A DNA stretch of 64,000 bases, from contig NZ_CAKLBX010000001.1 of assembly GCF_920987055.1 (NCBI RefSeq), forward strand, positions 496,001 through 560,000, given 5' to 3'. The notes beneath the pieces are model-generated. The model was not told the origin of the DNA, searched no databases, and saw only the letters and a list, made by a program, of their open reading frames with translations. Both the position numbers and the translations under genes were made by a program. Positions within the stretch are counted from its first letter, which is position 1, and the number at the start of each line of letters is the position of its first letter. Below are positions 53,655 to 62,847 of this stretch, piece after piece. The DNA is from Novosphingobium sp. CECT 9465. GTDB taxonomy: Bacteria; Pseudomonadota; Alphaproteobacteria; Sphingomonadales; Sphingomonadaceae.

Positions 53655-54142
53655 ACCGCTATGTGATCGCGCTGGGATCGAACCAGCGGCATGCGCGCCA
53701 TGGCAGTCCTCAGGCGATCCTGCGGGCGGCATTGGCGGAACTCGATGCGCAGGGCGTTACGATGCATTCTGCCAGCCCGATCCTGCGCAGCCGTCCGCTG
53801 GGACCATCGCTGCGCGAATACGCCAATGGCGCGGCTTTGATCGAGACAGTGCTGGAACCGCTGCAACTGCTGGATCTGTTGCAGGATATCGAGACCCGCT
53901 TTGGCAGGCGCCGCCGGGGCCAGCGCTGGCGCGCGCGTACGCTCGATCTCGATATCGTGCTGTGGTCGGGCGGGGGCTGGGCGGATGACCGGCTGACCGT
54001 GCCGCACCCCGAATTCCGCAAGCGTGCCTTCGTGCTGCGCCCGGCTGTCAGCGTAACGCCCGGCTGGCGCGATCCATTGACCGGGTTGACGATCAAACAT
54101 CTGTTCGCCCGCTTGACCCGCCGCGCCGCGCCCCCTAGGTGA
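53651..54142 (+). CDS. folK: 2-amino-4-hydroxy-6-hydroxymethyldihydropteridine pyrophosphokinase
   Basis: A 163-aa HPPK of folate synthesis. Patterns include YVIALGSNQRHARHGSPQAI, SPILRSRPLGP, the basic RRRRGQRWRARTLDLDIV with the metal-binding DxD, and VPHPEFRKRAFVLRP. The start is GTG overlapping the aguB stop. Folate and polyamine genes are unrelated, so the coupling is positional only. Confidence 0.92.
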   Translation: MNRYVIALGSNQRHARHGSPQAILRAALAELDAQGVTMHSASPILRSRPLGPSLREYANGAALIETVLEPLQLLDLLQDIETRFGRRRRGQRWRARTLDLDIVLWSGGGWADDRLTVPHPEFRKRAFVLRPAVSVTPGWRDPLTGLTIKHLFARLTRRAAPPR

Positions 54143-54181
54143 CGCGCCACGCAGTGGTTCGCGCATGAATCAGAGCGGTGT

Positions 54182-54257
<76 letters not shown>

Positions 54258-54274
54258 CTTTTTCCCTTTTCAGT

Positions 54275-56383
54275 TCAGAAACTTGCCCGCGCGGTAATGC
54301 GGATGTCGCGTCCGGCAAGCGGGGCGAAGTCCTTGAGGACCGAGGCGTGGCGGCGGGCGTCGACATCGAAGATGTTGTTGGCCGACAGCGCGAACGAGAG
54401 CGGGCGGGTGCTGCCCCACGGGCGGTAATTGATTTCGGCATTGACCAGCGTGAAGCTGCCGGTCTGCGTTTCGAACGCGGTGGTGCGGGTCTGGCTGTCG
54501 CTCCATTCCACTTCGCCGCGCAGGTCCATCTTGCTGCCGTTGAGCGCGAGGCCGCCCTGCAGGCGCAGCGGCGGGATGCGCGGGGCGGGGCCGATGTCCT
54601 TGATATTGGCGTGGACGTAATCGGCCAGGCCATCGGCGACGAGATCGATTCCGTTGAAGCTGGCGAGCGTGGCCGTGCCTTGAATTTCGAAGCCATAGTA
54701 GCGCGCATCGGCCTGGCCAAACTGGAATACCGGCAGTCCGTCCTCGACCGCGCCAGTCAGGTTTTCATAAATGAAATTGCTGAACCAGCTATGATAGGCC
54801 GATGCTTCGAGGCTGTAGCCTTCGCCGCGCCCGCGCAGCACGGCTTCGAGGCCCCATGCGCGTTCGGTGCGGAAATCGGGGTTCCCCACTTCGAACGCCT
54901 GCGTACCCGCATGGGGTCCGTTGGCAAACAGTTCCTCGCCCGATGGCGCCCGCACCGTGCGCGAAAGGTTCACGCCAAAGCGCCAGTCGGACGTGAGCGC
55001 ATAGGATGCGCCGACCGAACCGGAGACGGTATCGAACGTGCGTTTGCCGCTGAAGAACTGAGTCTGGTCAAGCAGGGGCTTGGCTTCCAGAACGGAGTGT
55101 TCGTAGCGTGCGCCGCCTTCCAGCTTGAGCGCGCCGAAATCGAGCTGCTGGAGCGTGAAAACGCCGAATTGCTGGGTGGAGTTCCTGGGGAGAAAGGCTT
55201 CATCGCCGATCACGTTGAAATCGCGTGAGAAGTACTGGACGCCGCTGGCACCCTTCCACGCACCCCGGTCTGCCTGCACCAGTTCGACGCGGCCCTCCAG
55301 CCCCTTGTTGTAGAACGCGGTGCCCACCGCGCCATCGGGTTCGAGTTCGAAGTGGCGATAGCTGGCAAAGCCCGCGCGGGCGCGGATCGACTTGATCAGG
55401 CTGCCGCCGGTTTCCACTTCGGCGCGAAGATCGAGGCGGTCCTGCACCACATCGAGGCGTGGGCCTTCCTGCTCCTGATCCGGCTGGATCGCATGGCGGA
55501 CGGGGATGCCGTAGAGGCTGTCGTAGCGGCTGTAGGCGATGCCGAGATTGCCGGTTTCTGTAATCAGCGATGCACCGACGCCCGCTGTCCATGTTTCAGC
55601 CTGCGAATTGGGCAGCTTGTCCTTCAGCGCGGCATTGGCGGCAAAATCGATGCCTTCGGCGATCTGATCCTCGGTTTCACTGCCAGCATTGGCCAGTGCG
55701 GTCAGCCGGGCGCGGGGGGCCAGCACATAATCGCCGACGCGAAGGTTGCCGGTCTTGAGGTAACTGCCATCGGCGTGGATGACGAACTTGCCGCCGAGTG
55801 GAACATCCACCGCGCCGCCGATCGCGCGTTCATTGGCGGCCGAGCCATAGCTGGCGATCATGTCGACGTGGGCCGGTTCTTCGGGGATGACGCGCGGAAT
55901 GCGCTTGTCGATCACGTTGACCACGCCGCCGATGGCCGATGAGCCGAATAGCAGGGTCGCGGGGCCGCGCAGCACTTCGATGCGTTCGGCCAGCAGGGGA
56001 TTGATCACCACGGCATGATCGGCACTGGTGTTCGATACGTCGAACGCCCCGATGCCGTCGGTGAGGATGCGTACGCGTTCACCCTGAAGCCCGCGCAGGA
56101 CCGGGCGCGAGGCGTTGGGGCCGAACGATGTGGCCGAAACGCCGGGTGTGCGATCAAGCATTTCGCCCAGCGTGGGCCGCAGCGACTGGGTCAGCGCTTC
56201 GCCTTGCAGGACCGAAACGCCGGAGATGACATCCTGCCGATCACGGTTGAACGCGGCGGTGACGACGATCTGCGACGATGGCTGGACGTGCGTGTCCTGT
56301 TCACCGTCTTCAGCCGATGCTGGCGCAGCCAGGGCGAAGGCGGCGAGGGCTGAGCAGCTTGCGAGGAGGGCTGGAAACTTCAT
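54275..56383 (-). CDS. ZnuD-like TonB-dependent receptor
   Basis: A 702-aa outer-membrane receptor. A signal peptide (LAAFALAAPASAEDG) precedes the plug domain (about 35-150), with QIVVTAAFNRDRQDVISGVS, RVRILTDGIGAFDVSNTSAD and RIEVLRGPATLLFGSSAIGG. The beta-barrel ends in the expected Phe (ITARASF), with HASVLKDFAPLAGRDIRI as in ZnuD zinc receptors. A possible Zur operator lies upstream at 56431-56451. Zinc as substrate is inferred. The start ATG 56383 coincides with the signal peptide, though the frame is open to 56452. Confidence 0.85.
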   Translation of the reverse strand: MKFPALLASCSALAAFALAAPASAEDGEQDTHVQPSSQIVVTAAFNRDRQDVISGVSVLQGEALTQSLRPTLGEMLDRTPGVSATSFGPNASRPVLRGLQGERVRILTDGIGAFDVSNTSADHAVVINPLLAERIEVLRGPATLLFGSSAIGGVVNVIDKRIPRVIPEEPAHVDMIASYGSAANERAIGGAVDVPLGGKFVIHADGSYLKTGNLRVGDYVLAPRARLTALANAGSETEDQIAEGIDFAANAALKDKLPNSQAETWTAGVGASLITETGNLGIAYSRYDSLYGIPVRHAIQPDQEQEGPRLDVVQDRLDLRAEVETGGSLIKSIRARAGFASYRHFELEPDGAVGTAFYNKGLEGRVELVQADRGAWKGASGVQYFSRDFNVIGDEAFLPRNSTQQFGVFTLQQLDFGALKLEGGARYEHSVLEAKPLLDQTQFFSGKRTFDTVSGSVGASYALTSDWRFGVNLSRTVRAPSGEELFANGPHAGTQAFEVGNPDFRTERAWGLEAVLRGRGEGYSLEASAYHSWFSNFIYENLTGAVEDGLPVFQFGQADARYYGFEIQGTATLASFNGIDLVADGLADYVHANIKDIGPAPRIPPLRLQGGLALNGSKMDLRGEVEWSDSQTRTTAFETQTGSFTLVNAEINYRPWGSTRPLSFALSANNIFDVDARRHASVLKDFAPLAGRDIRITARASF

Positions 56384-56430
56384 CGGTGGCGATCCCTTTC
56401 GATATGGGCGAGCCAATAATGCGATTCGTT

Positions 56431-56451
56431 TGATGATACAAGATAACATCA
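56431..56451. promoter_or_regulatory. candidate Zur box
   Basis: A 21-bp inverted repeat (TGATGATAC-AAG-ATAACATCA; seven of nine positions pair) in an AT-rich patch 48-68 nt upstream of the ZnuD-like start. It resembles Zur operators with ATAACAT half-sites and would explain zinc-repressed expression. It lies about 90 bp upstream of hppD on the other strand. Confidence 0.45.
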
Positions 56452-56538
56452 CAAAAAGGGTGGCGTTAAGTCATCGGCGAGATCGGAGGTGACATTCTTT
56501 GCGAAAAATGGTATCAAGTGAAACGAAATAAAGGAGCG

Positions 56539-57642
56539 ATGCCGTTGGACGTTTCCCCCGCTACAGGCTTGCCAAATCCGCTGCGCCTCGATGGCTTCGA
56601 ATTCATCGAGTTCACCGCGCCTGAAAAGGGTCTGCTGGAACCTGTTTTCGCTGCCATGGGGTTTGCCCATGTCGCCGATCACCGCACCAAAGACGTGCAC
56701 TTGTGGCGGCAGGGCGGGATCAACCTGATCGCCAATTACGAACCGCGCAGCCCGGCAGCCTATTTTGCCGCAGAGCACGGCGCTTCAGCCTGCGGGATGG
56801 GCTGGCGGGTAAAGGACGCGGCAAAGGCTTATCAAGTGGCGGTCGAGCGGGGGGCGGAGCCGGTCCATGTCGAGACCGGACCGATGCAGTTACGCCTGCC
56901 CGCAATTCGCGGCATCGGCGGTTCGATCATATATCTGATTGATCGCTACGACGAGGACATCTCGATCTACGACATCGACTTCCGCTATTTGCCGGGCGTG
57001 GACAGGCATCCGGCGGGCGCGGGCTTCCACACGATCGATCACCTGACGCACAATGTCTATGGGGGGCGCATGGCCCACTGGGCAGCGTTTTACGAGCGGA
57101 TCTTCGGGTTCAAGGAAATCCGCTATTTCGATATCAAGGGCGAATATACCGGCCTGACCAGCCGCGCGATGACCGCGCCAGATGGGCTGATCCGCATTCC
57201 CCTGAACGAGGAAGGAAAGGCGGGCGGGGGACAGATCGACGAGTTCCTGCGCGCCTACAATGGCGAGGGCATCCAGCACATCGCCTTTGCCTGTGACGAT
57301 CTGCCAGGGTGTTGGGACAAGCTGAAGGCACTGGGCACACCGTTCATGTCTGCGCCGCCTGCCACCTATTACGAGATGCTGGAAGAGCGGCTTCCGGGAC
57401 ATGGCGAGCCGGTGGACGAACTCCAGAAGCGCGGAATCCTGCTCGATGGTTCGACCGAGGACGGCGATCCGCGCCTGTTGCTGCAGATATTCTCCGAGAC
57501 GGTTATCGGCCCGGTGTTCTTTGAATTCATCCAGAGAAAGCGCGATGAAGGCTTTGGCAACGGCAACTTCACCGCCCTGTTCAAATCGATGGAGCGCGAC
57601 CAGATGCGCCGGGGCGTATTGCAGGTGGAAGACGCCAGGTGA
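56539..57642 (+). CDS. hppD: 4-hydroxyphenylpyruvate dioxygenase
   Basis: A 367-aa Fe(II) dioxygenase of tyrosine degradation, forming homogentisate. Two VOC modules are present; iron ligands lie in [15 protein letters not shown] (His), [11 protein letters not shown] (His) and [14 protein letters not shown] (Glu). Start choice is difficult: the ATG at 56539 has AAGGAG only 2 nt upstream, while a TTG at 56545 has it 8 nt upstream. An upstream GTG at 56518 is also in frame. It is coupled to the VOC gene. Confidence 0.93.
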   Translation: MPLDVSPATGLPNPLRLDGFEFIEFTAPEKGLLEPVFAAMGFAHVADHRTKDVHLWRQGGINLIANYEPRSPAAYFAAEHGASACGMGWRVKDAAKAYQVAVERGAEPVHVETGPMQLRLPAIRGIGGSIIYLIDRYDEDISIYDIDFRYLPGVDRHPAGAGFHTIDHLTHNVYGGRMAHWAAFYERIFGFKEIRYFDIKGEYTGLTSRAMTAPDGLIRIPLNEEGKAGGGQIDEFLRAYNGEGIQHIAFACDDLPGCWDKLKALGTPFMSAPPATYYEMLEERLPGHGEPVDELQKRGILLDGSTEDGDPRLLLQIFSETVIGPVFFEFIQRKRDEGFGNGNFTALFKSMERDQMRRGVLQVEDAR

Positions 57643-58184
57643 CCACAGCCCCGAACCTGTCGCGTATTCATCACGTGGCCTACCGTTGCCGGGACGCAGC
57701 GCAGACTGTCGAATGGTACGCCCGTGTGCTGGGCATGGCCTACGTCACCGCCTTCGCCGAGGACAAGGTGCCCTCCACCGGTGAATACGATCCCTACATG
57801 CATGTGTTTCTCGATGCGGGCGGCGGCAATGTGCTCGCATTCTTCGAATTGCCGAACCAGCCTGCGATGGGGCGTGATCCGGCAACGCCTGCCTGGGTTC
57901 AGCATATTGCCTTCGAAGTGCCTGACGAGGCCGCGCTGCTGGCGGCGAAGGCCCATATCGAGGCACAGGGCGTGGAAGTGCTGGGGCCGACGTATCACGG
58001 CATCTTCCGCTCGATCTACTTCTTCGATCCCAATGGCCACCGGCTGGAACTGGCCTGCAATATCGGTACGCCGGACCAGCATGCCGAGTTGAAGGCGCTG
58101 GCGCCGCAAATGCTGGAGGAATGGAGCCGCACCCGCCGCGCCCCGCGCCAGGCGGCCTGGCTCCATCAGGAGCCGGAACGCTGA
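57639..58184 (+). CDS. VOC-family protein (glyoxalase/bleomycin-resistance fold)
   Basis: A 181-aa protein with two VOC half-modules: [20 protein letters not shown], then [20 protein letters not shown] and [18 protein letters not shown] with conserved His/Glu metal ligands. GTG overlaps the hppD stop, implying a linked role. It may be an extradiol-type dioxygenase or isomerase acting near homogentisate, but the substrate is not determined. Confidence 0.82.
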   Translation: MTTAPNLSRIHHVAYRCRDAAQTVEWYARVLGMAYVTAFAEDKVPSTGEYDPYMHVFLDAGGGNVLAFFELPNQPAMGRDPATPAWVQHIAFEVPDEAALLAAKAHIEAQGVEVLGPTYHGIFRSIYFFDPNGHRLELACNIGTPDQHAELKALAPQMLEEWSRTRRAPRQAAWLHQEPER

Positions 58185-58203
58185 CGCAGGGCGGGGCGCG
58201 TAA

Positions 58204-60033
58204 TCAGAATTCCGACCAGTCCGCGTCCAGTGCAGCGTTGCCCATGGTTGCGAGCTTTGGTGCAGGCGCAGGGGCCACGCGCGATGCTTGCCGGGGTGCG
58301 GCCACAGGGGCCGGTGCGGCATAGCCGCGATGCATCAGGTGCGGTTTTTCATCGCCGATCTTGAAGCTGGCAAAAGCCTGCGAAAGCTGGGTGGATTCCG
58401 TCGTCAGGTTCTTGGTGGCGGCGTTGGTTTCCTCGACCATCGCGGCATTCTGCTGGGTCATCTGGTCCATGGCGTTGATCGCCACGTTGATCTTGCGCAG
58501 CGTCTGCGATTGCTGTTCGGCCGTTTGGGCAATGCTGGAAATCGATGTGGTGACCGTGGCGACGCGGTTGATGATGCGTTCGAGCGCGGTTCCCGTTTCG
58601 TTGACCAGCCCTACGCCCGACTGGACATAAGTGGTTACGGCCTGAACCCGCTGCTTGATGGCATTGGCGGCTTCCGTTGCGCGTAGCGCCAGTGCCCGCA
58701 CTTCGGACGCCACGACCGCAAAGCCCTTGCCCGCTTCACCTGCACGCGCGGCCTCGACGCCTGCGTTAAGCGCGAGAAGGTTGGTCTGGAACGCAATCCC
58801 GTCGATCATCGTGGTGATGTCCGAAATCTCGGCGCTGGCGCGTTCGACCTTGTCCATCGCCTCGATCGCCTTGCCGACGATCGCGCCGCCGCTTTCGGCT
58901 TCGCCGCGCGCTTCGACCATGGAATGGCTTACCTCGCCTGCAATCTTGGCATAGTCCTCGATCTTGTTGGTAAGATCATCCATCGCGCTGGACGAAGCCT
59001 GGAGGCTGGCGGCCTGCTGCTCGCTGCGGGTTGCAAGATCGGTCGTGGCCTGGCGAATTTCGCTGGAGGTCAGATCGATGGTGCTGATGCTGTCCTGCAC
59101 CTGCCCCATGGCATCGCACAGCCGCGACATGGCATCGTTGAAATCGTTGGCCACGGTGGCGAAGGCGGGCGGCAGATCGACAAGGCGTACGCTGAGATCG
59201 GCATTGGCCACGGCATGCAACTGTTCGCCGATCTTGGCCATCGCCTGTTCGCGTTGGGCAACTGCGCGCGCACGTTCCAGAGCTGCATCGCGGAAAACGG
59301 TGACGGCCTTGGCCATGTCGCCCAGTTCGTTGGCACGTCCGGTGCCGGGAATGGGGTGATTGTTCTCGCCGCGGGCCAGTGCGGTCATCGTTTCGGTCAT
59401 TTCCGAAATCGGCCGTGCGATGTTGGTGCTGAGCTTGCGCGACAGCATCAGGGTCAGCCCGATCAGCGTGGCGCCGCCGATACCCAGTGCCAGCCATGCA
59501 AAGAAGATCGCGCTGTCCTGCGATGCGGTGTTCTGTGCGATCAGCTTTTCATGATCGTCGCGAATTTCGCGCAAGGGGAGAACCGCGGCGCTGACCAGCA
59601 CGGCCTTTCCTGCTGAACGAACGGTCTCCTGCGCCAGATCGCGCTGGCCTGCCTTGACCATGGCGATGGTCTTGTCGCCCCAGTTCTGTCGCCATGCTTC
59701 GGTTTCCTTGCGCGATTCGCGCACCAGTCCCTTGTGCTCCTCGTCGAGCAGCGATTCGAGCTTGGCCGAGGCCGCATCGTAATCGTCGCGCCCTTCGTAA
59801 TAGGATTTGAGATAGGATTCGTCCGCGGTGATGAGGAAACCCCGCATCTGGCTGTTCTGGCGCAGCAGTGCAGTTTCCAGCGACAGCGTATCGGCGAGAA
59901 CCACCTGCGCCTCGGTATTGCGCACCGAGATGTTGCCTACCATCGCCAGGCTGATCCCGAAGACGATCATCATCAGCGCGGCGGTGACGTTCAGCGCGAC
60001 GAACGCGAATCCGAGTTTGCGGGGGATGTTCAT
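58204..60033 (-). CDS. methyl-accepting chemotaxis protein with CheR tether
   Basis: A 609-aa chemoreceptor. TM1 (about 8-34) and TM2 (about 190-212) flank a helical periplasmic sensor (about 40-185). HAMP follows, then the signalling domain with the hairpin tip DGIAFQTNLLALNAGVEAAR and AGKGFAVVASEVRALALRAT. The last five residues are DWSEF, an xWxxF pentapeptide that binds CheR/CheB. The preceding 40 residues are a Pro/Ala linker. The ATG at 60033 is used. The ligand is unknown. Confidence 0.9.
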   Translation of the reverse strand: MNIPRKLGFAFVALNVTAALMMIVFGISLAMVGNISVRNTEAQVVLADTLSLETALLRQNSQMRGFLITADESYLKSYYEGRDDYDAASAKLESLLDEEHKGLVRESRKETEAWRQNWGDKTIAMVKAGQRDLAQETVRSAGKAVLVSAAVLPLREIRDDHEKLIAQNTASQDSAIFFAWLALGIGGATLIGLTLMLSRKLSTNIARPISEMTETMTALARGENNHPIPGTGRANELGDMAKAVTVFRDAALERARAVAQREQAMAKIGEQLHAVANADLSVRLVDLPPAFATVANDFNDAMSRLCDAMGQVQDSISTIDLTSSEIRQATTDLATRSEQQAASLQASSSAMDDLTNKIEDYAKIAGEVSHSMVEARGEAESGGAIVGKAIEAMDKVERASAEISDITTMIDGIAFQTNLLALNAGVEAARAGEAGKGFAVVASEVRALALRATEAANAIKQRVQAVTTYVQSGVGLVNETGTALERIINRVATVTTSISSIAQTAEQQSQTLRKINVAINAMDQMTQQNAAMVEETNAATKNLTTESTQLSQAFASFKIGDEKPHLMHRGYAAPAPVAAPRQASRVAPAPAPKLATMGNAALDADWSEF

Positions 60034-60076
60034 GTTTTCGAACACAGGCTGCACCTTGATTTTGCGACCAGAAGGG

Positions 60077-60105
60077 TCGGACCCGCCCGCGAAGGACGGG
60101 TCCGA
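60077..60105. terminator. stem-loop between the TonB receptor and MCP genes
   Basis: A 9-bp perfect stem (60077-60085 with 60097-60105) with an 11-nt loop, 9 bp after the TonB receptor stop on the minus strand. No T-run follows, so termination may be partial and allow some readthrough into the MCP gene. Confidence 0.5.
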
Positions 60106-60113
60106 TAGCGGCG

Positions 60114-62636
60114 TCAGAACGAGAAGCGGGCAGATGCCGTGACGGTTCGTCCGTTCATCACTTGCGCGTTGGCAATGCCCGATGCCGGGATTGCCGCCGA
60201 AGCAAGTTGCACGATGGCCAACTTGTTGAAGACGTTGAAGGCATTGATGCCGATCTGGAACCGCTCTGTCGGACGGACCTGAAGGAACGGGCTGACCAGT
60301 ACATAGCCCGGCTGTTTCAGGAGGTTGGTATCCTGGGCAAAGCTGCTGGCGGTGCCGTTGATCACGGTGCCGAAGGTTACGCGGTCCAGTTGCACTTGCG
60401 GGCGCGCCTGAAACGACAGGGTCGGGATGTGACGCGGGCGGTTGCCGTTGAGCGCCGGGTTGGAAACGTCCTTGTCGATTGCGGCGCGGGTCCATGTGGC
60501 CCCGACCATCATCGAAAACGGTCCCCGACGGACTTCGCTTTCAAGTTCGACGCCCTTGGCGCTGTACGTGCGATCGATATTCAGGATTACCGATTCCCCG
60601 GTGGCGTTTGCGGCCACCTGGACAGTGCGTTCGACCGTCGAAGCCCAGAATCCGGTAACGAATACGCTCAGTCCGTCCTGCCGGAACTTCACGCCGCCCT
60701 CAGCCTGTTTCACGACGCCGAATGCAAGCGCCGGATCTGCTAACTGGCCCGATCCGAAATCGATGTTCGGAACTCTGACGATACGGTTGGCATTGGCCCG
60801 CGCGCCACGGCTGTACCGCGCGAATACCGACAGCGCATCGGCCATCCGGTAATTCACACCGGTAGAATACGAGAGGTAATCGTAACCGTAATCGACCGTG
60901 CCGGGGCGATCCAGCGGCAGGATGGCGGAACGGGATTCCGCCGCGGAAATCACGCCGTCGCCGTTGACATCGACCGAACCGACCCCGACGCGTCCGTCGC
61001 CAAGGCTTGCACTGATGACCGTGCCCTTGGTCGTGCCGCGATCAAATCGGACGCTGCCGCCGATGGCCAGCTTGCCGATCTGGTAGTTGATCGAACCGTA
61101 GGGGGCAGTCACGCGATAGGTGAGGTTATAGGAGTCATGGGCCGTGGCGAGCGGCAGGCCGAGGCTGAAACCATATGCCTGCGTGCCACCATCGGTCTGG
61201 CGGATACCGGCGGCGGTGGTTACATCGACCGCTGCGGATTTGCCGCCGCCCACGACATCGCTGACCGTCCCGACAAATCCCCAGGTCGATTCGATGCGCT
61301 GTGACGAAGTGTACAATCCCATCGTCGTGGTCAGCTTGCCGCCACCCACTGGCCAGACGCGGCTGGCGCGCAGATCGTTGGTGGTGTTGCTGATATCGTC
61401 GAGTGTGGCATGCATTCGGGTGCGAACTGCCAGCAATCCATTGCCGTTGAGACTGTCCGGGGCAAGGATCTGCTGCCCGGCGTTTGGCCCGGTGGCATAG
61501 GACAGTGTGGCGCCAGGTCCGCCGAAAGTCGTGGCGATGACACTGGCTGGTGCGGTCAGGGCCAGGGATGATTCGTTGTATTCCCCGCCGATGTCGGCAT
61601 GGCGGAAGCGGTTGCTGACCGTCCAGCCAGCCACATCGAACTGCGCTTCGAAGCCGAGCGCCTTGACGATGGCATGAATGCCGTCACGGCTGTCGACGGA
61701 TTCCGATCCGTTGTTGCGATCAACCGCCAGAAACTGCGAGGTAAACCCGGAGGCCAGCACATCACCCCGTGCGCTCAGACCGGGAATGTCGGTTATGACA
61801 GGCTTGTCGTTGGTCCCTGTCAGCAATACCGGCGTCTGCGAATAGTTGATCTGGCGATCATCGAGATACTTTGCATAAATGCGAATGTATCCATCGGCCA
61901 GTTGCCGGGTTACGTTGAACTTGACCTGCCCGCCGCGAAATCCGTCATAACCAAGTTCGCGCGGACCTTCGCCCTGTCGGTAAAAACCACCCACGTGGAA
62001 GCGCCAGCCCTCACCGAGCGGACTGCCATATTCCAGATCGATCCGGTTCAGATCGTGGCCAAGGCCGCTGGAAAGCTGGATCGTGCCGCCTTGCGTCTCA
62101 CCGGTCTTGGAAAGCAGGTTGACGACACCGCCGGGCGAGTTCGAGGAAAATGTCGAAGCAGACCCGCCTCGGATCACCTGGATCTGCGACAAGGTAAGGT
62201 CGGCCCGAACGAACGTGTCGGGCGTTGCGAAGCTGATGTCGCCAAATTCCAGGACGGGCAGGCCGTCTTCCTGGATTTGCAGGAACTTCGATCCTGTTGC
62301 CGCCAGCGGCAGGCCGCGCACGGTGATCGAGGAGACGCCGTCAATATCGGATGTCTCGGAACGGATGCCGGGGATGTTCTGCAATATCCCGGCGATCGAA
62401 GTTGCCGAGATATTCTTGAGATCAACCTCGTCGATGACGCTCGCCGAAATCGCCGTGTCGAGCAGATCGCGGCCTTTCGCTACGCCGGTGCTGAAGGCTT
62501 TGCCGGCCGGGGCTTTGGTCACAACGGGGGTCTGCTCTTGCGATTGACCGCCCTTCGCTTCGGCTTCGGATGCGTATGCCGTGCCGGTAATGCCAGAAGC
62601 AAGAACGGTGCAGACTAGGTAATGCCAGTTTTTCAT
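60114..62636 (-). CDS. TonB-dependent receptor with EF-hand-like loop
   Basis: An 840-aa outer-membrane receptor. Signal peptide to about residue 23 (LVCTVLASGITGTAYAS), plug domain (about 50-175: ISATSIAGILQNIPGIRSET, then QVIRGGSASTFSSNSPGGVV), and a beta-barrel ending in Phe (SARFSF). Residues 556-567 (DVNGDGVISAAE, bases 60936-60971) match a canonical EF-hand calcium loop. The substrate is unknown; no transport operon is adjacent. The chosen start ATG 62636 coincides with the signal peptide. Confidence 0.88.
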   Translation of the reverse strand: MKNWHYLVCTVLASGITGTAYASEAEAKGGQSQEQTPVVTKAPAGKAFSTGVAKGRDLLDTAISASVIDEVDLKNISATSIAGILQNIPGIRSETSDIDGVSSITVRGLPLAATGSKFLQIQEDGLPVLEFGDISFATPDTFVRADLTLSQIQVIRGGSASTFSSNSPGGVVNLLSKTGETQGGTIQLSSGLGHDLNRIDLEYGSPLGEGWRFHVGGFYRQGEGPRELGYDGFRGGQVKFNVTRQLADGYIRIYAKYLDDRQINYSQTPVLLTGTNDKPVITDIPGLSARGDVLASGFTSQFLAVDRNNGSESVDSRDGIHAIVKALGFEAQFDVAGWTVSNRFRHADIGGEYNESSLALTAPASVIATTFGGPGATLSYATGPNAGQQILAPDSLNGNGLLAVRTRMHATLDDISNTTNDLRASRVWPVGGGKLTTTMGLYTSSQRIESTWGFVGTVSDVVGGGKSAAVDVTTAAGIRQTDGGTQAYGFSLGLPLATAHDSYNLTYRVTAPYGSINYQIGKLAIGGSVRFDRGTTKGTVISASLGDGRVGVGSVDVNGDGVISAAESRSAILPLDRPGTVDYGYDYLSYSTGVNYRMADALSVFARYSRGARANANRIVRVPNIDFGSGQLADPALAFGVVKQAEGGVKFRQDGLSVFVTGFWASTVERTVQVAANATGESVILNIDRTYSAKGVELESEVRRGPFSMMVGATWTRAAIDKDVSNPALNGNRPRHIPTLSFQARPQVQLDRVTFGTVINGTASSFAQDTNLLKQPGYVLVSPFLQVRPTERFQIGINAFNVFNKLAIVQLASAAIPASGIANAQVMNGRTVTASARFSF

Positions 62637-62743
62637 CAGACCCTCATCAGTGGAAATTCCGTGTCGCCATCTAGCGGGTGCGGTTTTAACCACGTCTTGG
62701 GAGATCATTAGGTAGTCGCCGCAAGTATGATGGAGGAAAATCG

Positions 62744-62776
62744 ATGAATTGTCTGAATATCAGGGCATTTACGTAG
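62744..62776 (+). CDS. possible 10-codon leader ORF
   Basis: GGAGG sits 7 nt before an ATG followed by ten codons (MNCLNIRAFT) and TAG, in the gap between the TonB receptor and DUF2332 genes. The Shine-Dalgarno is among the best in the window, yet the peptide is tiny. It could be a leader peptide for the downstream gene or chance. Confidence 0.2.
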   Translation: MNCLNIRAFT

Positions 62777-62847
62777 TCTGCATTTAACGCGGTAAAAGCC
62801 GGGATGGTTAAGGGTTGCCGGGTTCAACCTGCGGCCGAAAGTTCTGA

